Below the pieces are notes generated by a model. That model was not told the DNA's origin. It did no database searches and was given only the letters and a program-made list of their open reading frames with translations. Below, in pieces: positions 43,105 to 53,773 of a DNA stretch of 64,000 bases (the first letter of the stretch is position 1; every line of letters starts with the position of its first letter). Source of the DNA: Candidatus Gastranaerophilales bacterium (GTDB lineage: Bacteria; Cyanobacteriota; Vampirovibrionia; Gastranaerophilales; Gastranaerophilaceae). The position numbers and the translations under genes were made by a program. The DNA is taken from positions 1 through 64,000 of the forward strand of contig CALUWK010000004.1 in NCBI GenBank assembly GCA_944324475.1, given 5' to 3'.

Positions 43105-43833
43105 ATGACATCAAATCCAATGTTAAATTCAAGAGTCGCAGAAAATGTGATAATGGATTCTAAACCTATGACTGTTCAGGGTGCTATTAATAAAACAATG
43201 ATTCTTTTAGGTATTGTTGTTTTAAGTGGGTATTATACTTGGACATTGTGTGCTCAAGGTTTTGCAGATAAAGCAATGCTTTTAGCTATGGTGTCTGCTA
43301 TAGCTGGTTTAGTTCTTGCAATTATTGCTTCTTTTAATCCAAAGTCGTCAAGAATTACTGCTCCTGCTTATGCAATTTGCGAAGGTCTTTTGGTTGGTTC
43401 TGTGAGTTATGCTTATTCAACGTTATATGATGGTATTATTTTGCATGCTGTTGGAATAACTCTTTTAACAATGTTTGTTATGTTGTTTGCCTATAAAACA
43501 AAGTTAATTCAAGCAACAGATACATTCAGAAGGGTTGTATTTATTTCAACCGTTGCAATAGCAATTTTTTATTTAGTTGGTTTTATTGGGTCTCTTTTGG
43601 GTCATCCTATGACAATATTTAACGGTTCTATGATAGGGATTGGCGTAAGTCTTTTAATATGCGTTATAGCAGCCTTAAATTTTGTTTTGGACTTTGATTT
43701 TATTGAAAGAGGAAGCAATAATAACCTGCCCGATTATTTTGAATGGTACGGGGGTTTTGCACTTTTAGTTACTGTAATTTGGTTATATTTTGAAATATTA
43801 AGGTTATTGGCTCAGCTTAATAGAAGAAATTAG
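43105..43833 (+). CDS. Bax inhibitor-1/YccA family membrane protein
   Basis: A 242-residue protein with seven hydrophobic segments. ICEGLLVGSVSYAY and the C-terminal LDFDFIERGSNNNLPDYFEWYGGFAL stretch match the Bax1-I/YccA family of putative calcium-leak channels and FtsH interactors. ATG 43105 with AAGGGGAG is the start; the frame upstream (ATG 43078) overlaps the promoter. Confidence 0.88.
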   Translation: MTSNPMLNSRVAENVIMDSKPMTVQGAINKTMILLGIVVLSGYYTWTLCAQGFADKAMLLAMVSAIAGLVLAIIASFNPKSSRITAPAYAICEGLLVGSVSYAYSTLYDGIILHAVGITLLTMFVMLFAYKTKLIQATDTFRRVVFISTVAIAIFYLVGFIGSLLGHPMTIFNGSMIGIGVSLLICVIAALNFVLDFDFIERGSNNNLPDYFEWYGGFALLVTVIWLYFEILRLLAQLNRRN

Positions 43834-43844
43834 TTTGAAGAAAA

Positions 43845-46187
43845 ATGCAGTATAGAAAAATTGCCATAAAAGAAAAACAATTAATAAAAAGCTCAACAAA
43901 AGATTCTCTTTTGGATGAGCTTTTAGCTTTGAAAAATATAACTTCATCCACAGATATAAAAATTTTTTTAAACCCTTCAAGAGATTATTTTATTTCTCCT
44001 TATGCTTTTTCAGATATGAAAAAAGTAAAAGATAGAATATTGGCTGCTATTGAAAAAAAGCAAAAAATTCTTGTTTGGGGTGATTTTGACTGTGATGGAG
44101 TTACATCTTCTTCAATTTTATATAAAGCGCTTACGGAGCTTGGTGCTGATGTTATTGTTTTTATACCGGATAGGTTGTTGCATGGGCATGGATTAAATTC
44201 AAAAGAATTAATAAAATTCATTTCAAAAGAAAAAGTTAAATTGGTTATTACGGTTGATTGCGGAATTTCAAATATAAGCGAAGTAAATCTTTTAAAGGGT
44301 TTGGGCGTAGATGTTATTATAACGGATCACCATGCAGCGGATGGAAAAATTCCTGAGGCTTATGCAATTATTAATCCTCAAGTAAATAATTCTATTAAAG
44401 AAGATGTACCAATTAAGGACATAATTTCTTTAAGTTATAATTCGGGAGCCGCGATAGCATATAAACTTGCAGTTGCTTTATTGGAAGAAAATAAAAATGA
44501 TGATTTAAAAGATGAGTTATTAATAATTTCTGCTTGTGGAATAGTAGCAGATGTTGTTCCTTTAGTTGGAGAAAATCGTTCAATAGTTGCAGTTGCACTG
44601 GAGCTTTTAAATCAAAAAAAGGAAAAATCTCAAAAAGCAATTTATAGGCTTTTATCAAAGAATTGCAAGGATAAAATTACAAGTTATGATATAGCTTTCA
44701 TTTTGGCTCCAAGAATTAATGCGGTAGGAAGGCTTGCAAATGCTTCTTTGTCTTTTGAATTTTTGACAACAGAAGATGACAATAAACTTGATGTTATAAT
44801 CGAAAAACTTGAAAATTATAATAAAATAAGACAGGGAAAATGCCAAGAAACTTATGATGATATAATTTCTTATTTGAGTAAAAATAAAGATGAACTTAAT
44901 AATCCGGCTATTATTTTAATTAATGAAAATTGGCACATAGGTGTGATTGGAATAGCGGCTTCTAAAGTTGTTGAAGAATTTAATAAACCTTGTTTTTTGA
45001 TGACGGTGGATGAAAATAATTTTGCAAGGTGTTCAATAAGAAGTAATGATTCAATTAATGTTTACAATATTATTAAACAAAATGAAGACTTATTTTTAGG
45101 ATTTGGTGGTCACAAGCTTGCAGGCGGATTCAGTTTTGATTTGAATAAAGTTTCATTTGATAAGGTTAAAAACTCTATTTTGGAGTCAATAAAAAATGAA
45201 ACGGAAGAAATCAAAGCGGAGAATGTTTTGTTTGCAGATGTTGAACTTAAGCCCGAAGATGTTGAAATAAATATCTTTGATACAATAAATAAATTAGAAC
45301 CTTTTGGTGAAGGAAATGAAGCTCCTTTGTTTGCGATGTTTGATGTAATTTTAAAAGAACAAAAAACAATGGGAAAAGAGGGTAATCATTTAAGTTTAAC
45401 TATTGAAAAAGATAGTAAAAAATTCAGGTGTGTAAAATGGGGTGAAGGTTTTGTTGAAATTCCTGTTGGAAGTAGGTGTGATATTGCCTTTTTTCCTCGT
45501 CTTAATACTTTTAATGGTGAAACTACTGTTCAATTTGAGATTTGTGACATCTTTTTTGAAGGTTTAAGAAAAGAAAAGAAATTTTTAAAAATTTTTGATC
45601 ATAGAAAAAAGACTGGAATTTTAGATTCAGTTTTGGATTATGTTAAAAAGGATGCATTTGATATTGGTATTTGGGTGAAAAATCCGGAAATGAAGGAAAA
45701 GCTTGTATCAATAAAAGATAGATTTATTGAAAATTTTTCTTATCATAAAGGGTTAATGTTTTTTGATTATCCATCTTCAAAAGAAGAATTTTTTGAGATT
45801 ATATCAAATGTTAAACCAGAAAAAGTACATTTTATGAATTTAATAATTGATGAAAATCTTGAAAATTACATCAAAAAATTGAATGGCATGATAAAATATT
45901 GCGCAAATAAATTATCAGGGAAAGTTGAAATTCAAAGATTGTCTCAAGCTCTTACAGTAAGTGAGAATTTTGTTCGATTGGCACTTGAGATATTAGAGGA
46001 TATAGGTTCAATTAAAATTTTGAATACAGATAAAATTGAATATATAAAATCTTTTAACTATAAAGAATTTAAGAATAATTCTTTATTTGAATTGTTGGAA
46101 GATGAGTTTGGTTCAATTCTTGAATTTAAAAAATCTCTTTTAAATTGCGAAATAAAAGAAATTGAGGAATTAATAATAGAAAATTGA
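43845..46187 (+). CDS. recJ: Single-stranded-DNA-specific exonuclease RecJ
   Basis: A 780-residue 5'-3' exonuclease for recombination and repair. DHH-family motifs are intact: GDFDCDGVTSSS, VDCGIS, ITDHHAADG; the DHHA1 domain has GFGGHKLAGGFSF (about residues 420-435). An OB-fold and a C-terminal extension of about 200 residues give a length like B. subtilis RecJ rather than E. coli (577). It lies 11 bp after the BI-1 gene. Confidence 0.94.
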   Translation: MQYRKIAIKEKQLIKSSTKDSLLDELLALKNITSSTDIKIFLNPSRDYFISPYAFSDMKKVKDRILAAIEKKQKILVWGDFDCDGVTSSSILYKALTELGADVIVFIPDRLLHGHGLNSKELIKFISKEKVKLVITVDCGISNISEVNLLKGLGVDVIITDHHAADGKIPEAYAIINPQVNNSIKEDVPIKDIISLSYNSGAAIAYKLAVALLEENKNDDLKDELLIISACGIVADVVPLVGENRSIVAVALELLNQKKEKSQKAIYRLLSKNCKDKITSYDIAFILAPRINAVGRLANASLSFEFLTTEDDNKLDVIIEKLENYNKIRQGKCQETYDDIISYLSKNKDELNNPAIILINENWHIGVIGIAASKVVEEFNKPCFLMTVDENNFARCSIRSNDSINVYNIIKQNEDLFLGFGGHKLAGGFSFDLNKVSFDKVKNSILESIKNETEEIKAENVLFADVELKPEDVEINIFDTINKLEPFGEGNEAPLFAMFDVILKEQKTMGKEGNHLSLTIEKDSKKFRCVKWGEGFVEIPVGSRCDIAFFPRLNTFNGETTVQFEICDIFFEGLRKEKKFLKIFDHRKKTGILDSVLDYVKKDAFDIGIWVKNPEMKEKLVSIKDRFIENFSYHKGLMFFDYPSSKEEFFEIISNVKPEKVHFMNLIIDENLENYIKKLNGMIKYCANKLSGKVEIQRLSQALTVSENFVRLALEILEDIGSIKILNTDKIEYIKSFNYKEFKNNSLFELLEDEFGSILEFKKSLLNCEIKEIEELIIEN

Positions 46188-46273
46188 AATGTTTGATGTA
46201 AAATTTTGTAATAATTAGGCGGGCATGTAATTATATGCTATAAATATAATATATGTAGGGAGTTGTAGTTGAA

Positions 46274-46558
46274 ATGCCTGAAGAAATTCAAGAAAATGCA
46301 GTGGATTTTAAAAATATTTTGAAAGTTGCAAATGTAGAAGTAACATTGTGCGCTGAGCTTGGCAGAACTAAACTTTCTTTAAAAGATATAATTGAATATG
46401 ACAAAGGTTCAATAATAACTCTGGATAAAATGGAAGATGAGGCAATAGATATTTTTGTAAATGATATTTTAATTGCAAAGGGAAAAATTGTAGCAATAGA
46501 AGACTCTTATGGAATAAAAATAGTTGAAATAATTGAAAATAAAGAGTTAAAAGTGTAA
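46274..46558 (+). CDS. fliN: Flagellar motor switch protein FliN (C-terminal domain type)
   Basis: A 94-residue protein consisting of the SpoA/FliN C-ring domain: VEVTLCAELGRTKLSLKDI, GSIITLDKMEDEAIDIFVN and VAIEDSYGIKIVEI are typical. It sits in the C-ring of the flagellar switch. It is 27 kb from the flg operon and cotranscribed with non-flagellar genes. AGGGAG is 11 nt upstream. Confidence 0.88.
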   Translation: MPEEIQENAVDFKNILKVANVEVTLCAELGRTKLSLKDIIEYDKGSIITLDKMEDEAIDIFVNDILIAKGKIVAIEDSYGIKIVEIIENKELKV

Positions 46559-46560
46559 AA

Positions 46561-47295
46561 ATGATAAATATTTTAAGATATGAAAAGAATATGCAAAAAG
46601 ATGGCATAACACAAGAAGCTCAAGAGAAGCTGTTTAATTCCAGAGTGCTTGTTATGGGAGCTGGAGGACTTGGTTCAGGTGTTATTATGAATCTTGCTGC
46701 ACTTGGTGTTGGTCAGATAAAAATAATTGATGGTGATATAGTTGAAGAAACAAATTTAAACAGGCAAATCATTCACAAATATAAAAATATAGGCAGAGCA
46801 AAGGTTATATCTGCTAAAGATTGGGTGCATGAATTTAATCCTGATATTAAAGTTGAACTTGATAAAATCCGAATAAATGAATTGAATTATTTTAATATTA
46901 TTCAGGGTTATGATATAATTATCGATTGTTTTGATTCTTATGAAGCAAAGTATATGTTAAATGAGATTGCCGTCCGTCATAAAAAAGTTTTGATTCATGG
47001 AGCGATACAGGGTTTTAGGGGTCAGATTACTACAATTGTTTCTCCTAAAACAGGATGTCTTTCTTGTGTAATGCAAAAACCTAGAGTTTTTAAAGAGGAG
47101 AATTATGCTTCAATTTCTCCTGTAGTTAATACAATATCTTCTCTGCAAGCTCTTGAAGCTATGAAGGTTATAACGGGTGAGGGCGAACCTCTTTTAAATA
47201 AAATTATGATATTTGACGGGCTAAAGTCGGAGTTTAAAATTTTGAATTATGCGAAAAATATTGCTTGTGAAGAATGTAGTTTGAGTGAGATTTAG
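46561..47295 (+). CDS. ThiF/MoeB/HesA family adenylyltransferase
   Basis: A 244-residue E1-like enzyme that would adenylylate the C-terminus of a sulfur-carrier protein. The ATP site is VMGAGGLGSGVIMNLAALG; DGDIVEETNLNRQ follows; zinc CxxC pairs are CLSC and CEEC. This matches MoeB/ThiF rather than TcdA (a separate TcdA is at 26335). No thiS or moaD is nearby, so the pathway (thiamin or molybdopterin) is open. It starts 2 bp after fliN. Confidence 0.88.
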   Translation: MINILRYEKNMQKDGITQEAQEKLFNSRVLVMGAGGLGSGVIMNLAALGVGQIKIIDGDIVEETNLNRQIIHKYKNIGRAKVISAKDWVHEFNPDIKVELDKIRINELNYFNIIQGYDIIIDCFDSYEAKYMLNEIAVRHKKVLIHGAIQGFRGQITTIVSPKTGCLSCVMQKPRVFKEENYASISPVVNTISSLQALEAMKVITGEGEPLLNKIMIFDGLKSEFKILNYAKNIACEECSLSEI

Positions 47296-47296
47296 T

Positions 47297-48055
47297 ATGG
47301 AAGAATTAAAGTTAAAATATATAAGAATATTGATTGGTTTTATTGTTTTGTTGTCGTTATCCTCTATAACAATAAAAAGCCATGTTAAAAATATAACGAA
47401 AGCTAAACAAGCAGCTAAAGAAATTCAAGAATTAAATATGGAAACTCAAAAAATTGCAGAGCAAGCAATTCAAGAAACTAATCCAGAAATAAAACAGGTT
47501 AGAATTGCTCAAGAACCAGTGACTGAACCCGAATTGCAAGAAGAAATTTACTCACAAGAAGGCACAGCGCAGTTAAATAATGAATTTGAAAAAGAAGGTC
47601 TTAGAAAAATGGGTGAAGGTGATTATGATAATGCAATTTTATATTTTGAAGAAGCTTTTGAAAAAAGTAATACTGAAGATAAAAAAAGAGTTGCCAATTA
47701 TCTTGTTCAATGTTACGAGCAAAAAGGCGAAATGTCAGGTATAATAAGTGTTTATGATAGATTGTTGCTACATATACAAGATGATAATGAAAAGATTGTT
47801 ATAAATAATAAACTTGCTTCTTGTTTTATGAAAATGGGCAATAAAGAACAAGCGTTAAAATATTATGAAGATATTTATGCAATAGATAGTTCTAAAGAAA
47901 ACTTTATTTTTATTGGTGATATATTAATTGAGCTTAATGATAAAGACAAATTGTTAGCATACGTTCAAGACCATTTGATGAGATATCCTCAAGATGAAGA
48001 ATTTTTAAAGAAGTATATAGATTTTATTAATCCTGATGAAAATAGTCAAGAATAA
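47297..48055 (+). CDS. Membrane-anchored TPR protein
   Basis: A 252-residue protein with one N-terminal membrane segment (about residues 8-25), a Gln/Glu-rich linker (about 35-95), and tetratricopeptide repeats from about 100 to the end (GLRKMGEGDYDNAILYFEEA; ALKYYEDIYAID). Starts at ATG 47297, 1 bp after the ThiF-like stop; an in-frame ATG at 47285 lies inside that gene. TPRs imply protein binding; partner unknown. The 3' end overlaps wecB by 29 bp. Confidence 0.8.
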   Translation: MEELKLKYIRILIGFIVLLSLSSITIKSHVKNITKAKQAAKEIQELNMETQKIAEQAIQETNPEIKQVRIAQEPVTEPELQEEIYSQEGTAQLNNEFEKEGLRKMGEGDYDNAILYFEEAFEKSNTEDKKRVANYLVQCYEQKGEMSGIISVYDRLLLHIQDDNEKIVINNKLASCFMKMGNKEQALKYYEDIYAIDSSKENFIFIGDILIELNDKDKLLAYVQDHLMRYPQDEEFLKKYIDFINPDENSQE

Positions 48056-49142
48056 TTTTTTCTATATATTCACAGGCATGACCATCACCATATGGGTTAA
48101 TTGCTTTTGACATTTTTTGGTATTTTTCTTTATTATCCAAAAGTTCTTGAACAGAATTTATAATCTTTTTCTTGTTTGTTCCGACGAGTTCAACTCCGCC
48201 ATATTCAATCGCTTCGGGACGTTCAGTTTCTTCTCTTAAAACAAGCACGGGTTTACCTAAGGCTGGTGCTTCTTCTTGTATACCACCAGAATCAGTTAAA
48301 ATTATGTGCGATTTTTTCATCAGGGTACAAAATGGTGCATAATCCAAAGGTTCAATTAATTTAATTCTTTCTGTGTCTTTAAGTATAGGTATAACAGTGT
48401 TTCTTACGTTTGGATTTAAGTGCATTGGGTAGACTATTTCTATGTCTTTATTTTTTTTAATTAATTCTTTTATGGCTAAGCAGATGTTTTCAAGGGGCTT
48501 GCCAAAATTTTCACGTCTGTGCGAAGTTAAAAGAACTGTTTTTAAGTTGTTATTTAATCCTATAAAATCAAGATTAACGGGTTTATTATTAACAACATAA
48601 AAAAGAGCATCAATTACGGTATTTCCTGTTTTATAATACCCTTTTCTTATCCCTGAATTTATTATATTTTGAACAGCTTTATCTGTAGGGCAAAACATTA
48701 AGTCTGAAACTGAATCAACCAAAACCCTGTTTATTTCTTCTGGAAAAGGATAATTTTTATCAAATGTTCTTAAACCCGCTTCAATGTGGCCTATTTTTGT
48801 TCTGGAATAAAAAGCACTTAAAGCACTCAGACTTGCTGTTGTAGTATCTCCGTGAACAAGTACAAGATCAAAATTTTCTTTTTCAAATATTTCTTTTGTT
48901 TTTAATAAAATATCGGAAGATAATTCCCATAAATTTTGATTTGGTTTCATTAAGTTTAAGTCAAAATCAGGTTTAATTTCAAAAAGTTCAAGTACGCTAT
49001 CAAGCATTTGTCTATGTTGAGCTGTTACTATTGTATAAACTTTAAAAAAAATGTTTTCTTTTAATTTTTTTACCAAAGGACACATCTTAATTGCTTCGGG
49101 ACGTGTTCCAAAAATGAGAGCTATTTTGATTTTTTTATCCAT
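48027..49142 (-). CDS. wecB: UDP-N-acetylglucosamine 2-epimerase
   Basis: A 371-residue enzyme giving UDP-ManNAc for surface polysaccharide. FGTRPEAIKMCPLV, VHGDTTTASLSALSA, HIEAGLRTFD, TSHRREN and LTDSGGIQEEAPALGKPVLV are diagnostic. It points to an ManNAc-containing envelope glycan. A TAAAAT box is 9 nt before the ATG and no ribosome binding site is visible. Confidence 0.95.
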   Translation of the reverse strand: MDKKIKIALIFGTRPEAIKMCPLVKKLKENIFFKVYTIVTAQHRQMLDSVLELFEIKPDFDLNLMKPNQNLWELSSDILLKTKEIFEKENFDLVLVHGDTTTASLSALSAFYSRTKIGHIEAGLRTFDKNYPFPEEINRVLVDSVSDLMFCPTDKAVQNIINSGIRKGYYKTGNTVIDALFYVVNNKPVNLDFIGLNNNLKTVLLTSHRRENFGKPLENICLAIKELIKKNKDIEIVYPMHLNPNVRNTVIPILKDTERIKLIEPLDYAPFCTLMKKSHIILTDSGGIQEEAPALGKPVLVLREETERPEAIEYGGVELVGTNKKKIINSVQELLDNKEKYQKMSKAINPYGDGHACEYIEKIILDYFHQD

Positions 49143-49181
49143 AACGCTTTAATTTTACATAAAGAAGCATTTTTAATCAAT

Positions 49182-50393
49182 CTATTTTATGTTGAATCTT
49201 GAGTAGAAAAATTTTATGAGCGATTCTATATTTTTAACTCCTCTGACATGTATAATAGCCGGATTTTTACCGTATAGAAAATCATGGTAGCTTATTTGGT
49301 AGTTTTCTTGAGTGGCAAGGTCAATCCATAGATTTTCATGGAATTTTGATTCGTTATAATCAGGAATATTTTTTTCATAGTAGGGGATATAGCTTGTTAA
49401 TATATTAACAAAGTTTCTTCTTCCGTTGTATTTTAGGTAATTTTTTCTTGGAGAATAGTTTTTTTGATTTGTAATTACTTTATGAATGCTATCCGCAAGA
49501 GCTTGAGGACTAAAGTCTGCTAATTCTCCCGAGTTTCCAAAGAAAATGGGATGGTTTCCTCTTGCATATTTATTATGGTCTTTAAAAACTACAACAGGAG
49601 TGTTACAGCTCATTGCTTCATTTATAGAGCGATTTTTGCCTTCAATTAATGATGTAAGTACACAACATTTTGCACTGCTATAATATTTCGGAAGTTCTTT
49701 ATATTGAACAAATGGTATTATTTTTAAGTAATTTTTATCTTTTAAAATATTTTTTACGGTTTTTATTTCATTAAGATAATCACTTCTTATATCAGAAAAA
49801 TCTTCTTTTTTAGATATAACACCCATAATCCAAACAGCATTTAAAATTTTATTGTATTTTTTTTCATATTCAAGAAGTGCATTAGCAAGTATTGGAATAT
49901 TCTTTATTTTGGCAGGTGTTGAAACACAAAGTACATCAATTTCTCTTGGTGTATAAAAAGAGGGGGCTATTATGTATTCATTTGTGAAATCCGCATCTTG
50001 CAAGGGAACAAAAATTATGTCTTTTTTGTTTTGGTATTTGTTTTTATGGTAATTTTCTCTTTCTTTATTTTCATAGCAGGAAAAATATATATCTGCCCTG
50101 TCGCACCAGGAATAACTTGACCACATGGTATATGCTCCTGCAAAAAAGATTTTTTTAATATCAGGGAAAAGTTTCAGTAAATATTCTGTTCCCTGGGAGA
50201 AAAAAACTCCTTTAGTTATTTTATTTTCATAATTTAGCGGAGGAATCGGAATTATAAAATCTATTTTTTCGTGTAAATTGGTCTCATCCTCCATAAATTC
50301 ACCCGTATAAGCGTCAATATCATCCCAAATTTGTTCTATGGGTTTATTGATGTTTGGGTTTAAAAAATATTCTCTTGGGTATTTACCTTTCAT
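49182..50393 (-). CDS. GT4-like glycosyltransferase
   Basis: A 403-residue GT-B protein. The C-terminal half has the GT4 pattern: [20 protein letters not shown] (E-x7-E region), TPVVVFKD and [14 protein letters not shown]. The N-terminal half ([20 protein letters not shown]) is not close to a family I can name. Donor and acceptor unknown. It lies 40 bp before wecB on the same strand, so a role in the same surface glycan is likely. TATTAT lies 6 nt before the ATG. Confidence 0.75.
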   Translation of the reverse strand: MKGKYPREYFLNPNINKPIEQIWDDIDAYTGEFMEDETNLHEKIDFIIPIPPLNYENKITKGVFFSQGTEYLLKLFPDIKKIFFAGAYTMWSSYSWCDRADIYFSCYENKERENYHKNKYQNKKDIIFVPLQDADFTNEYIIAPSFYTPREIDVLCVSTPAKIKNIPILANALLEYEKKYNKILNAVWIMGVISKKEDFSDIRSDYLNEIKTVKNILKDKNYLKIIPFVQYKELPKYYSSAKCCVLTSLIEGKNRSINEAMSCNTPVVVFKDHNKYARGNHPIFFGNSGELADFSPQALADSIHKVITNQKNYSPRKNYLKYNGRRNFVNILTSYIPYYEKNIPDYNESKFHENLWIDLATQENYQISYHDFLYGKNPAIIHVRGVKNIESLIKFFYSRFNIK

Positions 50394-50451
50394 AAATTTA
50401 TAATATCAGATTTTGCGGCATTGTTTATTTTTTTCCTTATAAATAATCCTT

Positions 50452-50480
50452 TTGCTTTACTTTTGCCTTTATTGTATAAT
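50452..50480 (+). promoter_or_regulatory. gyrA promoter
   Basis: TTGCTT at 50452-50457, 17 bp, TATAAT at 50475-50480. It lies within the ORF's upstream frame and so supports TTG 50514 as the gyrA start. Confidence 0.65.
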
Positions 50481-50513
50481 ATACCTATAAGACTAGTTGA
50501 GAAGGAGTTTATT

Positions 50514-53081
50514 TTGTCCCAAACTAACCTATTTGATGAAGGAAAAGTCGTTCCCGTTAATATTCGTGAAGAAATGAAACGCTGCTATATAGATTATGCT
50601 ATGAGCGTTATTGTAGGACGTGCTTTGCCTGATGTTCGTGATGGCTTAAAGCCTGTTCATAGACGTATTTTATTTGCTATGAATGAATTGGGTATGACGC
50701 CCGATAAACCTTTTAAAAAATGCGCTCGTATTGTCGGTGAAGTTTTGGGTAAATATCATCCCCACGGCGATAGCTCCGTATATGAAGCACTTGTTCGTAT
50801 GGCACAGGATTTTTCAACAAGATATTTAACAGTCGATGGACATGGTAATTTTGGTTCAGTAGATGGCGACGGTGCTGCTGCAATGCGTTATACAGAAGCA
50901 AGAATGCACAAAATTACAACAGCTATGCTTGCTGATATTGATTGCGAGACGGTTAATTTTGTTCCGAATTTTGACGGTTCATTAGAAGAACCATCAGTTT
51001 TGCCTACGAGATTACCTATGCTTTTATTGAACGGAACATCGGGTATTGCAGTTGGTATGGCAACAAATATCCCTCCTCACAATTTAGATGAAGTAGTGGA
51101 TGGCACAATAGCCTTGATTGATAATCCTAATATTACAACCGAAGGTTTAATGCAATATATTAAAGGGCCGGATTTTCCGACTGCTGCAACAATTGTTGGA
51201 ACATCTGAGATTAAAAAAGCCTATGAAACAGGTAGGGGTTCAATTAAGATGCGTGCCGTTTCATCAATTGAAGAACTTCAAGGTGGCGCAGGACGCCAAG
51301 GAAGAAGTGCTATTGTTGTTACTGAAATCCCATATCAAGTCAATAAAGCTGAATTAATTAGAAAAATCGCTGAACTTGTTAAAGATGAAAAAATAAAAGG
51401 CATTTCCGATTTACGTGATGAATCTGATAGAGATGGTATGAGAATAGTAATTGAGCTAAAAAGGGACGCTAAACCCGATGTAGTTCGAAATAATTTATAT
51501 AAACAAACCGCCTTATCTACAAGTTTTGGTTTTAATATGGTGGCGCTTGTCGGTCAACAGCCTCGTTTATTGAATTTATATGAAGTTTTATCAGAATTTG
51601 TTGAACACAGGGTTGATGTTATTACGCGTCGTACAATGTTTTTCTTGAAAAAAGCGAAAGCAAGGGCTCATATATTAGAAGGCTTAATGATTGCTTTGAA
51701 TTCATTAGATGAAGTAATTGAATTAATTAAGAAATCTCCAAATACGGAATCTGCAAGAAGCGGTTTAATTAATCGTTTTGGCTTGGATGTGGAACAAGCT
51801 AACGCGATTTTAGAAATGCAATTAAGACGTTTAACAGGTTTGGAACAAGATAAAATAAGAGCAGAACATGCTGATTTATTAAAGAAAATTGAAGAATATG
51901 AAGAACTTTTATCTTCAAGAGAAAAGATTTTGACTTTGATTAAAACAGAATTATTGGAAGATAAAGAAAAATACGGTGATGAAAGAAAAACTCAAATCGT
52001 ACCCGAGGAAGGTGAGGTTACGGTCGAGGATTTAACTCCAAATACTCAAATGGCGGTATTTATCACTCGTCAAGGATATATTAAAAGAATTTCGCTAGAC
52101 ACTTTTGTTCGCCAAAATCGTGCTACAAGAGGAAAAGGTGGAATGAAGACTAAAGAAGATGATGATGTTGCTCATTTCTTTACTGCTATGATGCACGATA
52201 AAGTTCTATTTTTCTCATCCAAGGGACTTGTATATTCTTTAAATGTTTATGATTTTCCGGAAGGTTCAAGGCAATCAAAAGGATTACCCATTATAAATGT
52301 TCTTCCTATTGAACAGGATGAGACAATTACTGCAATAGTTCCTGTTAGCGAGTTTAAAGAAGATCTGAATTTGATAATGCTTACTAAAAAAGGATACATT
52401 AAAAGAATTTCATTGGATAACTTTAAATCTATAAGAAGAAACGGTTTAATTGCAATAGGTTTGGAAGAAAATGATACATTAAACTGGGTAAAATTGGCTT
52501 ATGGTAATGATGAAATTATAATCGGAACTTCCTGCGGAATGGCGATTCGTTTTTCTATAGAAGATTTAAGACCACTGGGACGTTCTGCTCGTGGTGTAAA
52601 TTCAATGAAATTGCGTTCTTCGGATGAAATCATCGGTTGCGATGTTGTACCTAAAGATTATGACGCTGATTTATTAGTGATAACTTCAGATGGTTTTGGC
52701 AAACGTTCAAAAATTTCAGAATTTAGAACACAAAACAGGGGTGGAATAGGACTTATTGCAACTAAGTTTAAATCTTCCGCTTCAAGATTAGTTGATTTAT
52801 CTATAGTAAAAGAAACCGATGAAATTATGGTAGTAACTGCAAATGGAGTTGTTACTCGTGTGAGTGCCTCGGATATTTCTCGTCAAGGAAGACCGGCAAC
52901 AGGTGTTAGGGTTCAGACGCTTGATGGAAATGATTATGTTGTTTCTGTTAATAAGATAGTTGATCCTGATGAGGATGAGACAAATAACAAGGAGGCACTT
53001 GTGAAAGCTGCCAAGGAAGAAATAAATTCAAATATTGAGCAGGGAAATATTTTTGAAAGTTCGACTGATAATATTGAATAG
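50514..53081 (+). CDS. gyrA: DNA gyrase subunit A
   Basis: An 855-residue type II topoisomerase subunit. The start is TTG 50514, with AAGGAG 6 nt upstream; the frame is open from 50421 but that region holds the promoter. Catalytic Tyr is in [10 protein letters not shown]; the quinolone region reads [15 protein letters not shown] (Ser retained at the E. coli Ser83 position, Glu at Asp87). The C-terminal DNA-wrapping propeller has a GyrA box that reads NRATRGKGG instead of QRRGGKG. The C-terminal tail is acidic. Confidence 0.96.
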   Translation: MSQTNLFDEGKVVPVNIREEMKRCYIDYAMSVIVGRALPDVRDGLKPVHRRILFAMNELGMTPDKPFKKCARIVGEVLGKYHPHGDSSVYEALVRMAQDFSTRYLTVDGHGNFGSVDGDGAAAMRYTEARMHKITTAMLADIDCETVNFVPNFDGSLEEPSVLPTRLPMLLLNGTSGIAVGMATNIPPHNLDEVVDGTIALIDNPNITTEGLMQYIKGPDFPTAATIVGTSEIKKAYETGRGSIKMRAVSSIEELQGGAGRQGRSAIVVTEIPYQVNKAELIRKIAELVKDEKIKGISDLRDESDRDGMRIVIELKRDAKPDVVRNNLYKQTALSTSFGFNMVALVGQQPRLLNLYEVLSEFVEHRVDVITRRTMFFLKKAKARAHILEGLMIALNSLDEVIELIKKSPNTESARSGLINRFGLDVEQANAILEMQLRRLTGLEQDKIRAEHADLLKKIEEYEELLSSREKILTLIKTELLEDKEKYGDERKTQIVPEEGEVTVEDLTPNTQMAVFITRQGYIKRISLDTFVRQNRATRGKGGMKTKEDDDVAHFFTAMMHDKVLFFSSKGLVYSLNVYDFPEGSRQSKGLPIINVLPIEQDETITAIVPVSEFKEDLNLIMLTKKGYIKRISLDNFKSIRRNGLIAIGLEENDTLNWVKLAYGNDEIIIGTSCGMAIRFSIEDLRPLGRSARGVNSMKLRSSDEIIGCDVVPKDYDADLLVITSDGFGKRSKISEFRTQNRGGIGLIATKFKSSASRLVDLSIVKETDEIMVVTANGVVTRVSASDISRQGRPATGVRVQTLDGNDYVVSVNKIVDPDEDETNNKEALVKAAKEEINSNIEQGNIFESSTDNIE

Positions 53082-53086
53082 TAAAA

Positions 53087-53120
53087 AATTAAAGGGTAAA
53101 ATCTTACCCTTTAATTTTTA
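53087..53120. terminator. Bidirectional terminator between gyrA and tmk
   Basis: AATTAAAGGGTAA and TTACCCTTTAATT form a perfect 13-bp stem with a 4-nt loop, followed by T runs in both directions. It overlaps the stop of the minus-strand thymidylate kinase gene. Confidence 0.88.
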
Positions 53121-53773
53121 GAATTTAATAGAGTATCAATTTTATTTTTTATAAGTTGGTGAATTTCTTCTTTTGATTTTGTTCCGTCGATTTCAATAAA
53201 ATTATATTCTTTTTCAAGTTTTTTATATTCATCAAGACATCTTTTTTGATATATTTCAAAACTGTTATAAATGTCTGTTGAAAGTCCTATATCTCTTCCT
53301 GATTCAAAGTAATCAAGAGCACCATTTTTTGCAATTAGTCTTTTAATTAAGGTTTGTGTGGGGACATTTAAGTAAAAAACTAAATCAGGTTGCGGAGCAA
53401 AACTATAGAGATTTTTAACCCATTTTATATCATGTCCTCTGACTGAATCTCTTACGTATGCCGTATAGATATATCTATCCATAAGAACAACAAAACCTGC
53501 TTTAAGAGCCGGTATGATTTCATTTTCGAGTCTATCAGTGTAATCAGCTGCATATAAAAGTGAAAAAGTTGTTGTATTTAAAAGGTTTTTTTCTTTTGCT
53601 TCATTTATAATGCCTGAAATAAGTCTTGAGGTTTTCCATTCTGAAACTGTACAACCGTAACATTTGTCTTTGATGTAATCAGATAGCATATTGACTTGTG
53701 TTGATTTGCCTGAACCGTCTGTTCCTTCGATTACAATTAAGAGTCCTTCATATCCGTGGTTTTTATTGTTCAT
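53111..53773 (-). CDS. Thymidylate kinase family protein, copy 1
   Basis: A 220-residue P-loop kinase. VIEGTDGSGKSTQ (P-loop), SLLYAADYTDRLE, and the DRYIYTAYVRD motif are typical of dTMP kinase relatives. It is one of a tandem pair overlapping by 11 bp. Which of the two makes dTDP is unclear; both keep the P-loop Lys and DR pair. No other tmk is in the window. Confidence 0.85.
   Translation of the reverse strand: MNNKNHGYEGLLIVIEGTDGSGKSTQVNMLSDYIKDKCYGCTVSEWKTSRLISGIINEAKEKNLLNTTTFSLLYAADYTDRLENEIIPALKAGFVVLMDRYIYTAYVRDSVRGHDIKWVKNLYSFAPQPDLVFYLNVPTQTLIKRLIAKNGALDYFESGRDIGLSTDIYNSFEIYQKRCLDEYKKLEKEYNFIEIDGTKSKEEIHQLIKNKIDTLLNSKN

Noticed and set aside
46199-46225. Possible sigma-28 promoter before fliN (TAAA-N15-GGCGGGCA)
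   Set aside because: Only about half of the -10 positions agree with GCCGATAA; the TATAAT-like box nearer to the gene is a better candidate.
50421-50513. 31-residue N-terminal extension of GyrA
   Set aside because: The region contains the promoter and is hydrophobic; TTG 50514 has a strong ribosome binding site and fits the family start.
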